From: Candidatus Doudnabacteria bacterium
Lineage (GTDB): Bacteria > Patescibacteriota > Doudnabacteria > UBA920 > O2-02-FULL-48-8
Reading direction: 5' to 3'
NCBI GenBank assembly: GCA_019659055.1
Contig: JAIFWV010000006.1
Coordinates: forward strand, 1 to 35,003
DNA: 35,003 bases
Under the pieces are notes generated by a model, which was not told where the DNA came from, made no database searches, and saw nothing but the letters and a program-made list of their open reading frames with translations. The translations under genes and the position numbers were made by a program. Below are positions 1 through 8,879 of this stretch, one piece after another. Every line of letters starts with the position of its first letter. Within the stretch, counting starts at the first letter, position 1.

Positions 1-1897
<1,897 letters not shown>

Positions 1898-1907
1898 AAA
1901 ATAATGT

Positions 1908-1932
1908 CTCTTTTTGTCAAATACAAAAAGAG
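1908..1932 (-). repeat. Perfect inverted repeat in the rpoB leader
   Basis: Ten-base arms CTCTTTTTGT and ACAAAAAGAG separated by a 5-base loop. The repeat ends 10 nt before the rpoB start codon, so it would form a hairpin next to the ribosome entry site of the mRNA. It could be a protein-binding operator or a translational control hairpin. It is not a classical terminator because no T run follows the stem on the coding strand. Confidence 0.7.
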
Positions 1933-1977
1933 CCGCTGGAGGCTATCTACTTATGAAGTTGTCTTAATCACATCTCT

Positions 1978-2005
1978 ATCTTACTCGAATTCTAGACTTT
2001 GTCAA
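1978..2005 (-). promoter_or_regulatory. Putative rpoB promoter
   Basis: Reading the minus strand, a perfect -35 TTGACA (2005-2000) is followed after 16 bp by TAAGAT (1983-1978, 4 of 6 to TATAAT). Transcription from here would give a leader of roughly 75 nt that contains the inverted repeat at 1908-1932. It lies between the stop of the upstream MFS gene (2020) and rpoB, so rpoB does not depend only on read-through. Confidence 0.6.
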
Positions 2006-2019
2006 GCGTGAGGTAAATT

Positions 2020-3246
2020 TTATGTCAAGTGGTGCCGCCGGAAGGGCCTGAGTGAAGCCCCGAGCACCAACAAAAGTATGCCCATGCTCCCGATGACGGC
2101 CGAAAGCGGCAGGATGTCGGCAAAAAACCCAACCAAAATCGTGGGCAAAGTCGCCGCCGCCTGTTGGAGGACAAACAGCGAGCCGTATACTCTCCCCCGC
2201 ATCTCGGAATCCGCATAAGTCTGCAGAATCGAATGGCTCGGGGCAAAGATATGAGCATTGAAGTAGCCGGCCCCAAGAGCGATAAGAGCATAATAGAACA
2301 ATGGGTACGGAATATTGTTTATAAACGAAAGCAAGAATATGGTCGTGCCCATGCCGTAGAAGCCCAGGTTGATAAGCTGGACCCGAGTAAATCGGTGATC
2401 TTCGACTCCGAGGAGCAAGGCGCCAGCCAAAACCCCAAGCCCGAGCGGGAGGATTGCCAGGAATGAGCCCTTTTCTAACTCAATTCCTAACATTTTGACA
2501 ATAAAGGCCGGGGCAATGGTAATCAGCATACCATTGATAAGCTGAATCGACAGCAAGGACAATAAAGGAAAGTGGAGTTTTTCATTATTCCAAAAATGCT
2601 CGACCCCGACTTTGAACTCAGTCCAAACATTTTCGAGGAGATGCTTAGATCCCCCATCCTCGGCCTTGAGGTTAGGCAAAAGCAAAGTCGCCAAAGTTGC
2701 AATAAGTAGGAGGAAAAACCCCGCAATAAACGGCGACGTCGGCCCAAACGCCGAAACCAAAGGTCCGGCGATGGCGAAACCGACAATCAGAGAGAAACTG
2801 CCAGTAAACGAAAAATAGCTATTGGCGACCAGTAGGTCTTTTTTCTCAACTAAATTCGGGATAGAAGGCGCTTCCGCCGGAAGATAGAACTGATTGAGAG
2901 ACGAATAGATAAAGGTAATGACGACCAATCCCCAGAAGTTATCGATAAAGGGTATATAGAAAGCCACGGCTATCGCCTGCAAAAAATTGATTATGGTGAG
3001 CAGCCACTTGCGGTCGAAGCGGTCGGCGTAGACTCCAGCTAAAGCTCCAAAAAAAACCGTGGCTAGCCCAAACGAAAAAACCAGGATTCCTACTGACACT
3101 GAAGATTTGGTCAGGGCAAAGACTTTGAGAATGACCGCAAAACTCAGGAGATAGTTGGTTAGCTGGGAGGTAATCTGTGAAATCCAAAGTTTGGTAAAGT
3201 TCAGATTCTTCAAGACTTCAAAATACGATCGTAAATTTGAGCTCAT
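2020..3246 (-). CDS. Major facilitator superfamily transporter (DHA3/EntS-like)
   Basis: Predicted membrane exporter of 408 residues, the normal size for a 12-helix MFS protein. Many hydrophobic segments alternate with short loops. The MFS motif A is clear at residues 71-80 (GVYADRFDRK, between helices 2 and 3). The overall pattern resembles the DHA3 group of drug or siderophore exporters such as EntS, but the substrate cannot be read from the sequence. Its ATG overlaps the tsaB stop codon by 4 nt (ATGA), so it is translated as the last gene of the femAB-SLOG-tsaB-MFS run. A long basic and polar central loop follows helix 6 (around residue 195), as is usual. Confidence 0.85.
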   Translation of the reverse strand: MSSNLRSYFEVLKNLNFTKLWISQITSQLTNYLLSFAVILKVFALTKSSVSVGILVFSFGLATVFFGALAGVYADRFDRKWLLTIINFLQAIAVAFYIPFIDNFWGLVVITFIYSSLNQFYLPAEAPSIPNLVEKKDLLVANSYFSFTGSFSLIVGFAIAGPLVSAFGPTSPFIAGFFLLLIATLATLLLPNLKAEDGGSKHLLENVWTEFKVGVEHFWNNEKLHFPLLSLLSIQLINGMLITIAPAFIVKMLGIELEKGSFLAILPLGLGVLAGALLLGVEDHRFTRVQLINLGFYGMGTTIFLLSFINNIPYPLFYYALIALGAGYFNAHIFAPSHSILQTYADSEMRGRVYGSLFVLQQAAATLPTILVGFFADILPLSAVIGSMGILLLVLGASLRPFRRHHLT

Positions 3247-3623
3247 CGTTTTTTGGATTTAGTTATATGCGGTTTGGCTCCATAAAACGGCGCGGCCATG
3301 CGCTGACCCTTACTATTTTGGATTTTCTTATAATCAACCCTGCCACGTACCGGCACCACCGGAATATTCAAACCGTAGGCTAAAGCATTGGCCGCGACGA
3401 CACCGGTGCGCACGCGGCTAAAAAAGCCCGGGCCAACCCTGACCGCAATTCGGTCAAGATCTTTGAGCTTAAGCTTTTTAGAAGCTAAGAACTTTTTTAG
3501 AGCGGCGGCAAAGTCTTCGGCGTGCGGCATCTCAGAAAACTTCTCGGAAATAGTGTTTTGGCCGGAAACCAAAACAGCCTCCGCTGTCTTGTTATCAGTT
3601 GTGTCTATATATAGCAGGGTCAA
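3243..3623 (-). CDS. tsaB: TsaB-like subunit of the t6A tRNA modification complex (short form)
   Basis: TsaB is the non-catalytic partner of TsaD in making N6-threonylcarbamoyl-adenosine at position 37 of ANN-decoding tRNAs. The N-terminus LLYIDTTDNKTAEAVL matches the ASKHA fold start, HAEDF corresponds to the usual HSE segment, and GPGFFSRVRTG at residues 64-74 corresponds to the family signature GPGSFTGLRIG. At 126 residues it is about half the E. coli length: the second ASKHA lobe is missing and replaced by a basic tail. The start appears to be TTG at 3623, overlapping the upstream stop by 4 nt. tsaE is also in this window (20022). A short TsaB fits a reduced genome. Confidence 0.85.
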   Translation of the reverse strand: MTLLYIDTTDNKTAEAVLVSGQNTISEKFSEMPHAEDFAAALKKFLASKKLKLKDLDRIAVRVGPGFFSRVRTGVVAANALAYGLNIPVVPVRGRVDYKKIQNSKGQRMAAPFYGAKPHITKSKKR

Positions 3624-4189
3624 TTGCTTTCCTTGTACTGAATGTGTTTAATGCGCTCATTGGCTCGGATCATTTTGATAACCTTACTCACGAGCCGTTT
3701 CGGATCGGAATCAAAAATTACCCGCTTCTGTCCCCGCTTGCCAATTTTGAGAATCGTCTTGATTTCCTGCTCTTCCCCGCCGGTCTCTGTGAGTACTCCG
3801 ATCACCCGTTTATCTTCGAAAGCCGTAGTAAATTCATTGAGTGTTCCGATGCGACCGCAAATCATGATAACGCCGTCAGCTGATTTAGTCATAAGCATGT
3901 TGCGGCCGGAGTAATCAAACCCTGTGTAAATAATGAGGTCCATGTATTTGGTCGGGAGTTTGTATGTTTTGACGTGGGCGAGCCTCGAGGCCGCCGGTGA
4001 CAACCCGATGGACAGGCCGCGGCCAGCTTTGGCGCCGCGTGTGGCCCACTCCGGAACCCCGATTGTCGCCCCGGTAAGAAGTACTGCCTTTTGCAAAGCT
4101 ATTTGCCGGCCAACTTCGTAAGCTTTTTTAAATGCGCCCGGCGCGCAATTGTTGAGAGCCGAACCCGAAACCGCGATTTTGTATTGCAT
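3620..4189 (-). CDS. SLOG/LOG-like Rossmann-fold protein of unknown role
   Basis: A 189-residue protein with a Rossmann-like layout. It starts with a strand and loop (IAVSGSA), and a GRIGTLNEF segment at 112-120 sits where LOG and TIGR00725-type proteins carry their PGGxGTxxE nucleotide-binding motif. The first glycines of that motif are replaced (CGR instead of PGG), while GT and E remain. Relatives include cytokinin-activating LOG phosphoribohydrolases and molybdenum-cofactor-carrier-like proteins, but most family members are uncharacterised, so no substrate is assigned. It starts 4 nt after the femAB stop and overlaps tsaB by 4 nt, so it belongs to the same transcription unit. Confidence 0.7.
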   Translation of the reverse strand: MQYKIAVSGSALNNCAPGAFKKAYEVGRQIALQKAVLLTGATIGVPEWATRGAKAGRGLSIGLSPAASRLAHVKTYKLPTKYMDLIIYTGFDYSGRNMLMTKSADGVIMICGRIGTLNEFTTAFEDKRVIGVLTETGGEEQEIKTILKIGKRGQKRVIFDSDPKRLVSKVIKMIRANERIKHIQYKESN

Positions 4190-4193
4190 TCTG

Positions 4194-5135
4194 CTACTTT
4201 CTGATTATGTTTCTTAATTTGCGAGCGTTTGTGTATACATTATACCAGAGTGGAGAAAAAATCATTTCAAAACTGCCCGGATAGACCAGTTCGAATCCGC
4301 CAAAAGATTTCTTGAACCGCGAAATCCCGCTCCAGGCATGTTCAGGATTGGCGTCATTCGGCGCGATCCCGCCCAAATCATAATATTTGTACCCCATTTT
4401 CTTGGCGAGCTTCATGGCTTCCCAATGCAAGAGATAAGGCGCCATCACATCCTTCATTGCCTGTGACGATCCTCCGTGTAGATAGGTCGCAGTTGTGCCA
4501 AACATGGTCAGAAACATGGTCGCCAAAGGTTTGCCTGCGTATTCGGCAATTAAAATTCTTAAATTATCACGGCTTAAATTTTCGCGCATCTGCACATAAT
4601 AATTCTGAGGATGCAGACGAAAATTATTGCGGCCAGCTGTCTCAAGCAAAAGTTTGTAAACATCAATTAGGTCGCCCGCCCCGCCCTCACCGATGACCAC
4701 TCCCTTGCGGCTTGCCAAATTTATGTTGTACCGCGTCTTGGGTTTCATGGATGTTAGAATTTCGGGTTCTGAGGGCTCCAAATCCACCAGCCAATTATGT
4801 GTCGGCTGAGTTTCTTTGGCGGCTTTTGGTAAATTTACTGCAACCGAAGGCTCGATGCGCGCAAAAACGACGTCGCGATCTTTAGTCGCGAGCGCTTTCA
4901 AATCGGCCATGGCGAGATCAAGATTCCCCAACGGCCCGCGCGGAACATAAAGATATTTTTTGGAACTAATCAACGGAGTTTCTAGAACTTGCGCCGCAAA
5001 TTCTGAGTCCATAAGTCTGTGAACTTTGAGTCCGTGGGCATTTTGGAATTCACCCCAGTCCCATGACTGCAAAATCGAGCCATTGAGCTCGATAACTTTC
5101 TTATCCCATTCTTGTTTGGAAAAATTTGAAAGCAT
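4194..5135 (-). CDS. FemAB-family peptidyltransferase (peptidoglycan bridge formation)
   Basis: FemA/FemB/FemX proteins transfer amino acids from aminoacyl-tRNA to the lysine side chain of lipid II, building the peptidoglycan cross-bridge. The 313-residue protein shows the family pattern: SWDWGEF at 24-30, YVPRGPLG around 63-70, the KTRYNINLASRKGV segment around 133-146, and the second GNAT lobe ending with HGGSSQAMKDVMAPYLLHW and YKYYDLGGI. Length is slightly below S. aureus FemA because the coiled-coil arm is short. It heads the femAB-SLOG-tsaB-MFS run. A possible -10 (TTTAAT) lies 8 nt before the ATG, without a good -35. No Shine-Dalgarno site is visible. The amino acid added is unknown. 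Confidence 0.88.
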   Translation of the reverse strand: MLSNFSKQEWDKKVIELNGSILQSWDWGEFQNAHGLKVHRLMDSEFAAQVLETPLISSKKYLYVPRGPLGNLDLAMADLKALATKDRDVVFARIEPSVAVNLPKAAKETQPTHNWLVDLEPSEPEILTSMKPKTRYNINLASRKGVVIGEGGAGDLIDVYKLLLETAGRNNFRLHPQNYYVQMRENLSRDNLRILIAEYAGKPLATMFLTMFGTTATYLHGGSSQAMKDVMAPYLLHWEAMKLAKKMGYKYYDLGGIAPNDANPEHAWSGISRFKKSFGGFELVYPGSFEMIFSPLWYNVYTNARKLRNIIRK

Positions 5136-5156
5136 AAATTAAGATTAAAATATCTC

Positions 5157-5190
5157 GTAGCGTGCTCGTAGCGTGCCGATTTATCGGCTC
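5157..5190 (+). repeat. REP-like GTAG hairpin, left copy
   Basis: GTAG at 5168-5171 is followed by CGT and then a 6-bp stem GCCGAT/ATCGGC (5175-5188) with a 2-base loop, then TCAAG. A second GTAGCGTGC starts 11 nt earlier at 5157. The hairpin overlaps the stop codon of the transposase gene (5181-5183). It mirrors the repeat at 5611-5637 with the same spacing. GTAG at the foot of a hairpin is the known recognition layout for REP-associated tyrosine transposases in enterobacteria. Confidence 0.75.
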
Positions 5191-5600
5191 AAGGGGTTTA
5201 GCTTCAAGGTTTCGGCTAATGGATTATTTATTATATATTCACGTATCGTGTTTAAGGCTTTTTCGTTTCGGATTATATGCTCAAAATAATTTGCCTGCCA
5301 CAATTCGCCACCGATTTTCCGCGTTACTTTTGCTTTCAATCGCCGTACAATCTCACCCAGTCCTAATTCGCTTTTTTCTAATATAAAAATTAGGTGTAAA
5401 TGGTTCGGCATTATGACTTTATAATCCAGAGTTAGGCCGACTGTTTTATTAATTAAATCCGAAAGCTCATTCTCTACTATATTTTCTTTACCAGCCAGTA
5501 AATTTGCCCTGCCCTTAGTAATAATTGTTACAAAGTAATAACCGTCGGCTTTATAGTCGAACCCTCTCAATCTAATTGATTTTCTAAAATTCTGCTTCAT
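5181..5600 (-). CDS. REP-associated tyrosine transposase (RAYT, Y1 transposase fold)
   Basis: A single-domain HUH-type nuclease of the IS200/RAYT family, 139 residues. Visible signatures are the opening RGFDYKADGYYFVTI, the metal-binding HLH of MPNHLHL (H67 and H69), LGEIVRRLKAKVT, and LWQANYFEHIIRNEKAL with the likely catalytic Tyr105, closing with REYIINNPL. These are the hallmarks of RAYTs rather than of mobile IS200 elements. The gene sits alone between ruvA and femAB on the same strand and is flanked by inverted GTAG hairpins, one ending 11 nt upstream of its start and one across its stop. All active-site residues appear intact, so it may be functional. It could be domesticated and act on the repeats elsewhere in the genome. 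Confidence 0.92.
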   Translation of the reverse strand: MKQNFRKSIRLRGFDYKADGYYFVTIITKGRANLLAGKENIVENELSDLINKTVGLTLDYKVIMPNHLHLIFILEKSELGLGEIVRRLKAKVTRKIGGELWQANYFEHIIRNEKALNTIREYIINNPLAETLKLNPLSR

Positions 5601-5610
5601 TCTCGTGTTT

Positions 5611-5637
5611 GCTCGAGCCCATGAATGGGCGCGCTAC
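5611..5637 (-). repeat. REP-like GTAG hairpin, right copy
   Basis: On the minus strand GTAG (5637-5634) is followed by CGC and a 6-bp stem GCCCAT/ATGGGC (5630-5617) with a 2-base loop, then TCGAG. Order and spacing are the same as in the left copy, but the fourth stem base pair is swapped (C-G here, G-C in the left copy), a compensatory change that keeps the hairpin. The two copies face each other around the transposase gene. Confidence 0.75.
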
Positions 5638-5640
5638 ATT

Positions 5641-5668
5641 GTCACTGTTTTCTGATTACTGCTTACTT
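5641..5668. repeat. Degenerate heptamer array after ruvA
   Basis: Four consecutive 7-base units: GTCACTG, a variant ending TCTG, ATTACTG, and CTTACTT. Three of the four end in CTG. The last unit covers the ruvA stop codon. This is the weakest of the four period-7 arrays in the window, but it has the same size and format. Confidence 0.45.
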
Positions 5669-6226
5669 TTGTAGTGCCTTCAGGGCCAGCTTGATCTTGT
5701 CTTGAATTGTTTTACCCTCAGGGACATCCTTGAGCGCCTCGCGGGCCTGCTGTTCCTTGTAACCCAAAGACATGAGGGCCTCAAGGGCATCGGAATGCTC
5801 CGAGGCCATAGGTGTGCCTGCGCCCTGACTCTTGAGCTTCTCTCGCAATTCGACAATCACTCGCTCGGCCGTCTTTTTGCCAATGCCCGAGACTTTGGTA
5901 AACACCGCCACGTCGCCCGAAGCAATGGCCGATTTGATCATCTCAAGGCTTGAGATGGACATGATCCCGAGCGCAGACTTTGGTCCGACGCCTGAGACTG
6001 TGAGAAGCTGTTCAAAAAATTCCAATTCGGCCAGAGTTGCGAAACCATAAAGGCTTATCTGATCCTCGCGGACATAGGTCAGGATCACGAAACTGGCCTC
6101 ATCTCCAACTTTGGATTCGAAATGCTGGGGCGGAGTAACAAAAACCTTATAGCCGACGCCATTGGCCTCGACTATAAGAAACCCTGTCCCTTTGTGCTGA
6201 ATTTTCCCTGTGATTGAACCGATCAT
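5663..6226 (-). CDS. ruvA: Holliday junction DNA helicase subunit RuvA
   Basis: RuvA binds four-way DNA junctions as a tetramer and loads the RuvB motor for branch migration. The 187-residue protein has the normal three-domain layout: an OB-fold start (MIGSITGKIQHKGTGFLIV), two helix-hairpin-helix motifs (SGVGPKSALGI around 79-89 and SGIGKKTAERV around 113-123), and a C-terminal RuvB-contact domain from about residue 140 (ALEALMSLGYKEQQAREAL). It is divergent from uvrB. A TATAAT element ends only 6 nt before its ATG, so its mRNA is predicted to be leaderless. ruvB is far away at 21643 and ruvC is not in the window. Confidence 0.97.
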   Translation of the reverse strand: MIGSITGKIQHKGTGFLIVEANGVGYKVFVTPPQHFESKVGDEASFVILTYVREDQISLYGFATLAELEFFEQLLTVSGVGPKSALGIMSISSLEMIKSAIASGDVAVFTKVSGIGKKTAERVIVELREKLKSQGAGTPMASEHSDALEALMSLGYKEQQAREALKDVPEGKTIQDKIKLALKALQK

Positions 6227-6232
6227 AGACAG

Positions 6233-6261
6233 ATTATATCCTATGCTAAAACTCTATACAA
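6233..6261 (-). promoter_or_regulatory. ruvA promoter (leaderless configuration)
   Basis: Minus strand: TTGTAT (6261-6256), a 17-bp spacer, perfect TATAAT (6238-6233), then 6 nt to the ruvA ATG. The expected start of transcription falls on or next to the start codon. The -35 hexamer overlaps the -35 used for uvrB on the other strand. Confidence 0.6.
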
Positions 6262-6284
6262 AGCCCGGAAATTTCTGTTACAAT
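6255..6284 (+). promoter_or_regulatory. uvrB promoter (near-leaderless configuration)
   Basis: Plus strand: TATACA (6255-6260), an 18-bp spacer, TACAAT (6279-6284), then 10 nt to the uvrB ATG. A second overlapping TACAAT lies at 6284-6289. No Shine-Dalgarno site precedes the ATG. No LexA-type box (GAAC-N4-GTTC or CTGT-N8-ACAG) was recognised. Confidence 0.5.
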
Positions 6285-6294
6285 ACAATTTGAT

Positions 6295-8292
6295 ATGCCA
6301 TTTAAACTTGTCTCACCATTTCAGCCGTCCGGAGATCAGCCCCATGCGATTACTAAACTGATCCAAGGACTCAAGAAAAAATACCGCTACCAAACGCTTT
6401 TGGGCGTGACCGGCTCGGGTAAGACTTTTACTATGGCCAATGTCATTGAAAAGATTCAGAGGCCGACGCTCGTAATTTCGCACAACAAAACTTTGGCCGC
6501 TCAGCTTGCCAGCGAATTCCAAGATTTTTTTCCGGACAATGCCGTGCATTATTTCGTCTCCTACTATGATTACTATCAGCCTGAGGCCTATATCCCTCGC
6601 TCAGATACCTACATCGAGAAGGAAACCCAGATCAACGAAGAGATAGACAAGCTCCGCAACGCCGCCACGCAAAGCTTGCTGTCACGATCCGACGTCCTCA
6701 TCGTCGCTTCGGTTTCCTGCATTTACGGTCTGGGTAATCCTGGCAATTATTTAGAACTATCTGTCCCGATCAAAGTCGGGGAATCCATCAAGCGCGACAA
6801 ACTCCTGCGCCGCCTCACAGATTTACAGTTTATGCGCAACGATATCCGGCTTGAACGCGGCAATTTCCGCGTCCGCGGCGATACTGTCGAAATCATCCCG
6901 GCTTCGGCCGACAAAATCCTGCGCATTAACTTTTTTGGCGACGAAGTCGAGAAAATTTCCGAGCACGATCCGCTCACTGGCCTTGATTACGGCGACCGGA
7001 CCGAGGTCACAATCTTTCCGGCCAAACATTTCGTCACGCCGCGGGAGAAGATGGTTGCCGCCATTGCCAATATCCGCGCCGAACTCGCGGAACAAATCAA
7101 ATTTTTCAAATCCCAAGGCAAAGAAATCGAGGCTCAGCGCATCGAACAGCGCACCAATTTCGACATTGAGATGATGCTTGAGACAGGTTTTGTCAACGGT
7201 ATCGAAAACTACTCCAGACACCTCGACTTCCGCAAGGCCGGCGACCCACCCAGCACCCTGCTCGATTATTTCCCGGATGATTTCCTGCTCTTTATCGACG
7301 AATCCCACATCACGCTCCCCCAAATTTCCGGCATGTACTTCGGGGACAAATCCCGCAAGGAAACCTTGGTTAATTACAGCTTCCGCCTGCCTTCCGCCAT
7401 GGATAACCGTCCGCTGAAGTTTGAAGAATTCGAAAAAAGAATCGACCAGACGATTTTTGTCTCGGCCACCCCGAACAAAGACCGCGAACTGACAGTCTCA
7501 AACCAAGTGGCAGAACAGCTCATCCGCCCCACGGGTCTGCTTGATCCCGAAATTGAAATTCGCCCAACCAAAAACCAGGTCGACGATCTCATGGCCGAGA
7601 TCCAATCCAGAGTCAAAAACAAACAGCGGGTGCTGGTTACGACCCTAACCAAAAACATGGCTGAGGAATTATCCAACTACCTCACTGAATACCGCATCCG
7701 CGTGCACTACCTCCACTCGGAAATAGACACGCTCAAGCGTCTCGAGATTTTACGCGACTTGCGTCTCGGCGTTTACGACGTCGTGGTCGGAATCAACCTC
7801 TTGCGGGAGGGCTTGGACCTCCCCGAAGTCTCCCTCGTGGCGATATTGGATGCAGACAAAGAAGGGTTTCTGCGTAGCGAGACATCGCTTGTGCAGACCA
7901 TGGGTCGCGCCGCACGCCACGTGGAAGGCCACGTCATCATGTATGCCGACCGTATCACCGGCTCTATGCAGAGAGCCATGGATGAAGTCATCCGCCGGCG
8001 TAAAATCCAAGAAGACTACAACAAGGAGCATGGCATTACACCGCAAACAATTATTAAGCAAATCAAAGAAACGAGACTTGCCGGCAAAAAAGCCGAAGAA
8101 GAAAAGCAGGATTTGAGCAAGATGGATTTAAGCAAAATGACGAAACAGGATGTTGCTTATGCTATTGAGGAACTGCGAGATCAAATGGACATGGCTTCAA
8201 GAAATCTGGATTTTGAAAAAGCCGCCGAGCTTCGCGACCAAATCTCTACCATCCGCGCCAAAACCCGCATGAAGAAACATAAGTTTAGTTGA
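6295..8292 (+). CDS. uvrB: Excinuclease ABC subunit B
   Basis: UvrB is the damage-verifying helicase-like subunit of nucleotide excision repair and hands DNA from UvrA to UvrC. The 665-residue length is normal. Visible are Walker A GVTGSGKT (37-44), the damage-probing beta-hairpin region with [12 protein letters not shown] (around 92-103), the DESH box in LLFIDESH (around 335), the helicase motif VSATP, the RecA2 motifs [11 protein letters not shown] and QTMGRAARH, and a C-terminal UVR/UvrC-contact coiled coil (from about residue 628, [26 protein letters not shown]). It is transcribed away from ruvA and followed by a 263-bp spacer before rpsT. No terminator is evident directly after it. Confidence 0.98.
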   Translation: MPFKLVSPFQPSGDQPHAITKLIQGLKKKYRYQTLLGVTGSGKTFTMANVIEKIQRPTLVISHNKTLAAQLASEFQDFFPDNAVHYFVSYYDYYQPEAYIPRSDTYIEKETQINEEIDKLRNAATQSLLSRSDVLIVASVSCIYGLGNPGNYLELSVPIKVGESIKRDKLLRRLTDLQFMRNDIRLERGNFRVRGDTVEIIPASADKILRINFFGDEVEKISEHDPLTGLDYGDRTEVTIFPAKHFVTPREKMVAAIANIRAELAEQIKFFKSQGKEIEAQRIEQRTNFDIEMMLETGFVNGIENYSRHLDFRKAGDPPSTLLDYFPDDFLLFIDESHITLPQISGMYFGDKSRKETLVNYSFRLPSAMDNRPLKFEEFEKRIDQTIFVSATPNKDRELTVSNQVAEQLIRPTGLLDPEIEIRPTKNQVDDLMAEIQSRVKNKQRVLVTTLTKNMAEELSNYLTEYRIRVHYLHSEIDTLKRLEILRDLRLGVYDVVVGINLLREGLDLPEVSLVAILDADKEGFLRSETSLVQTMGRAARHVEGHVIMYADRITGSMQRAMDEVIRRRKIQEDYNKEHGITPQTIIKQIKETRLAGKKAEEEKQDLSKMDLSKMTKQDVAYAIEELRDQMDMASRNLDFEKAAELRDQISTIRAKTRMKKHKFS

Positions 8293-8352
8293 CCAACAAT
8301 ATGAGCCCGCCGCGAGTGCCGTTTATCTAAGCCTTTGGCTAGTAGGCGCGCA

Positions 8353-8413
8353 GCGATCTTGTTGAAGATTGCTTCGTCGCTCCAAAGATTGAGCTTAAAC
8401 AGCTCCTCGCAAT
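8353..8413. repeat. Hairpin-rich intergenic element resembling a widespread dispersed repeat
   Basis: A hairpin GCGATCTT-GTTG-AAGATTGC (8353-8372, with one G-U pair) is followed by TTCGTCGCTCC and, after an 18-base interruption, GCTCCTCGCAATGG. From memory, a very similar string without the interruption is a common dispersed repeat in many bacterial genomes and metagenomes. The interruption (8384-8401) is bracketed by the 5-base direct repeat GCTCC and contains a small GAGC/GCTC stem. The ATTGC at 8368-8372 can also pair with GCAAT at 8409-8413. Confidence 0.4.
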
Positions 8414-8428
8414 GGTTCCCGAAGGCAG

Positions 8429-8457
8429 TTGATCTCATTCAAATTTTCTGTTAAACT
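8429..8457 (+). promoter_or_regulatory. Putative rpsT promoter
   Basis: TTGATC (8429-8434), a 17-bp spacer and TAAACT (8452-8457). Each hexamer matches the consensus at 4 of 6 positions. It would give a leader of about 90 nt for S20, containing a stem (8478-8518) and a heptamer array. Confidence 0.45.
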
Positions 8458-8477
8458 CTTGGGGCTAATCAGTACCT

Positions 8478-8518
8478 GACCGCTAAAGGCTCGTGTCGCA
8501 GCATAAGGCGGATCGGTC
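8478..8518 (+). promoter_or_regulatory. Structured rpsT leader
   Basis: GACCG at 8478-8482 can pair with CGGTC at 8514-8518; alternatively CCGC (8480-8483) pairs with GCGG (8508-8511). The stem encloses about 30 bases in the predicted leader of the S20 gene. S20 represses its own translation in E. coli, so a control role is possible, but no known leader family was recognised. Confidence 0.35.
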
Positions 8519-8522
8519 GTCC

Positions 8523-8550
8523 TAATTCATAATTCATTATTCCTAATTCA
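8523..8550 (+). repeat. Heptamer array TAATTCA in the rpsT leader
   Basis: Four exact 7-base units: units 1, 2 and 4 are TAATTCA, and unit 3 is the variant TTATTCC. The array ends 5 nt before the rpsT start codon and takes the place where a Shine-Dalgarno site would be. Confidence 0.75.
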
Positions 8551-8555
8551 TACCT

Positions 8556-8822
8556 ATGCCTAATACTAAGTCGGCCATCAAGGCCATGCGGCAGAATATC
8601 AAGCGCCGCGCCATCAACCTCAAGGTTCTCGAGTCTGTCCGCAAAACGAGTAAGGGTGTCCGCAAAGCTATGACCGCCGGGAAAAAGGAAGACATAAGCA
8701 AGGCTCTATCCGCCGCCTTCTCAGCCCTCGATAAAGCCGCCAAGAAAAACGTCATTCACAAGAATAATGCCTCAAGAAAGAAATCAAGACTTGCCGCCAT
8801 GGTTGCCAAATCCTCAAAATAA
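8556..8822 (+). CDS. rpsT: 30S ribosomal protein S20
   Basis: S20 binds 16S rRNA early in small-subunit assembly. The 88-residue, very basic protein shows the family opening MPNTKSAIKAMRQ, the KRRAINLK segment, and the closing IHKNNASRKKSRLAAMV. The length is typical. The start is the only ATG giving the conserved N-terminus. No Shine-Dalgarno site is present; the codon is preceded by a TAATTCA heptamer array. It has its own predicted promoter and is followed 3 nt later by a strong terminator, so it is likely monocistronic. Confidence 0.97.
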   Translation: MPNTKSAIKAMRQNIKRRAINLKVLESVRKTSKGVRKAMTAGKKEDISKALSAAFSALDKAAKKNVIHKNNASRKKSRLAAMVAKSSK

Positions 8823-8825
8823 ATT

Positions 8826-8851
8826 AAAAACCGCCATTGAGGCGGTTTTTT
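8826..8851. terminator. Bidirectional terminator between rpsT and the lyase gene
   Basis: AAAAACCGCC, a 5-base loop, and GGCGGTTTTTT. The stem is GC-rich and is followed by T runs on both strands, so it can end rpsT from the left and the lyase gene from the right. Confidence 0.9.
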
Positions 8852-8879
8852 GTTATGTGAAATGTCTCGCGTGACTACC

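Noticed and set aside
4285-4300. A TTCGAATCC string like the T-arm of a tRNA
   Set aside because: It is inside the femAB coding sequence and no acceptor or anticodon stems can be drawn around it.
6823-7323. A 166-codon minus-strand frame inside uvrB
   Set aside because: Antisense to conserved uvrB helicase motifs and without similarity to any family I know.
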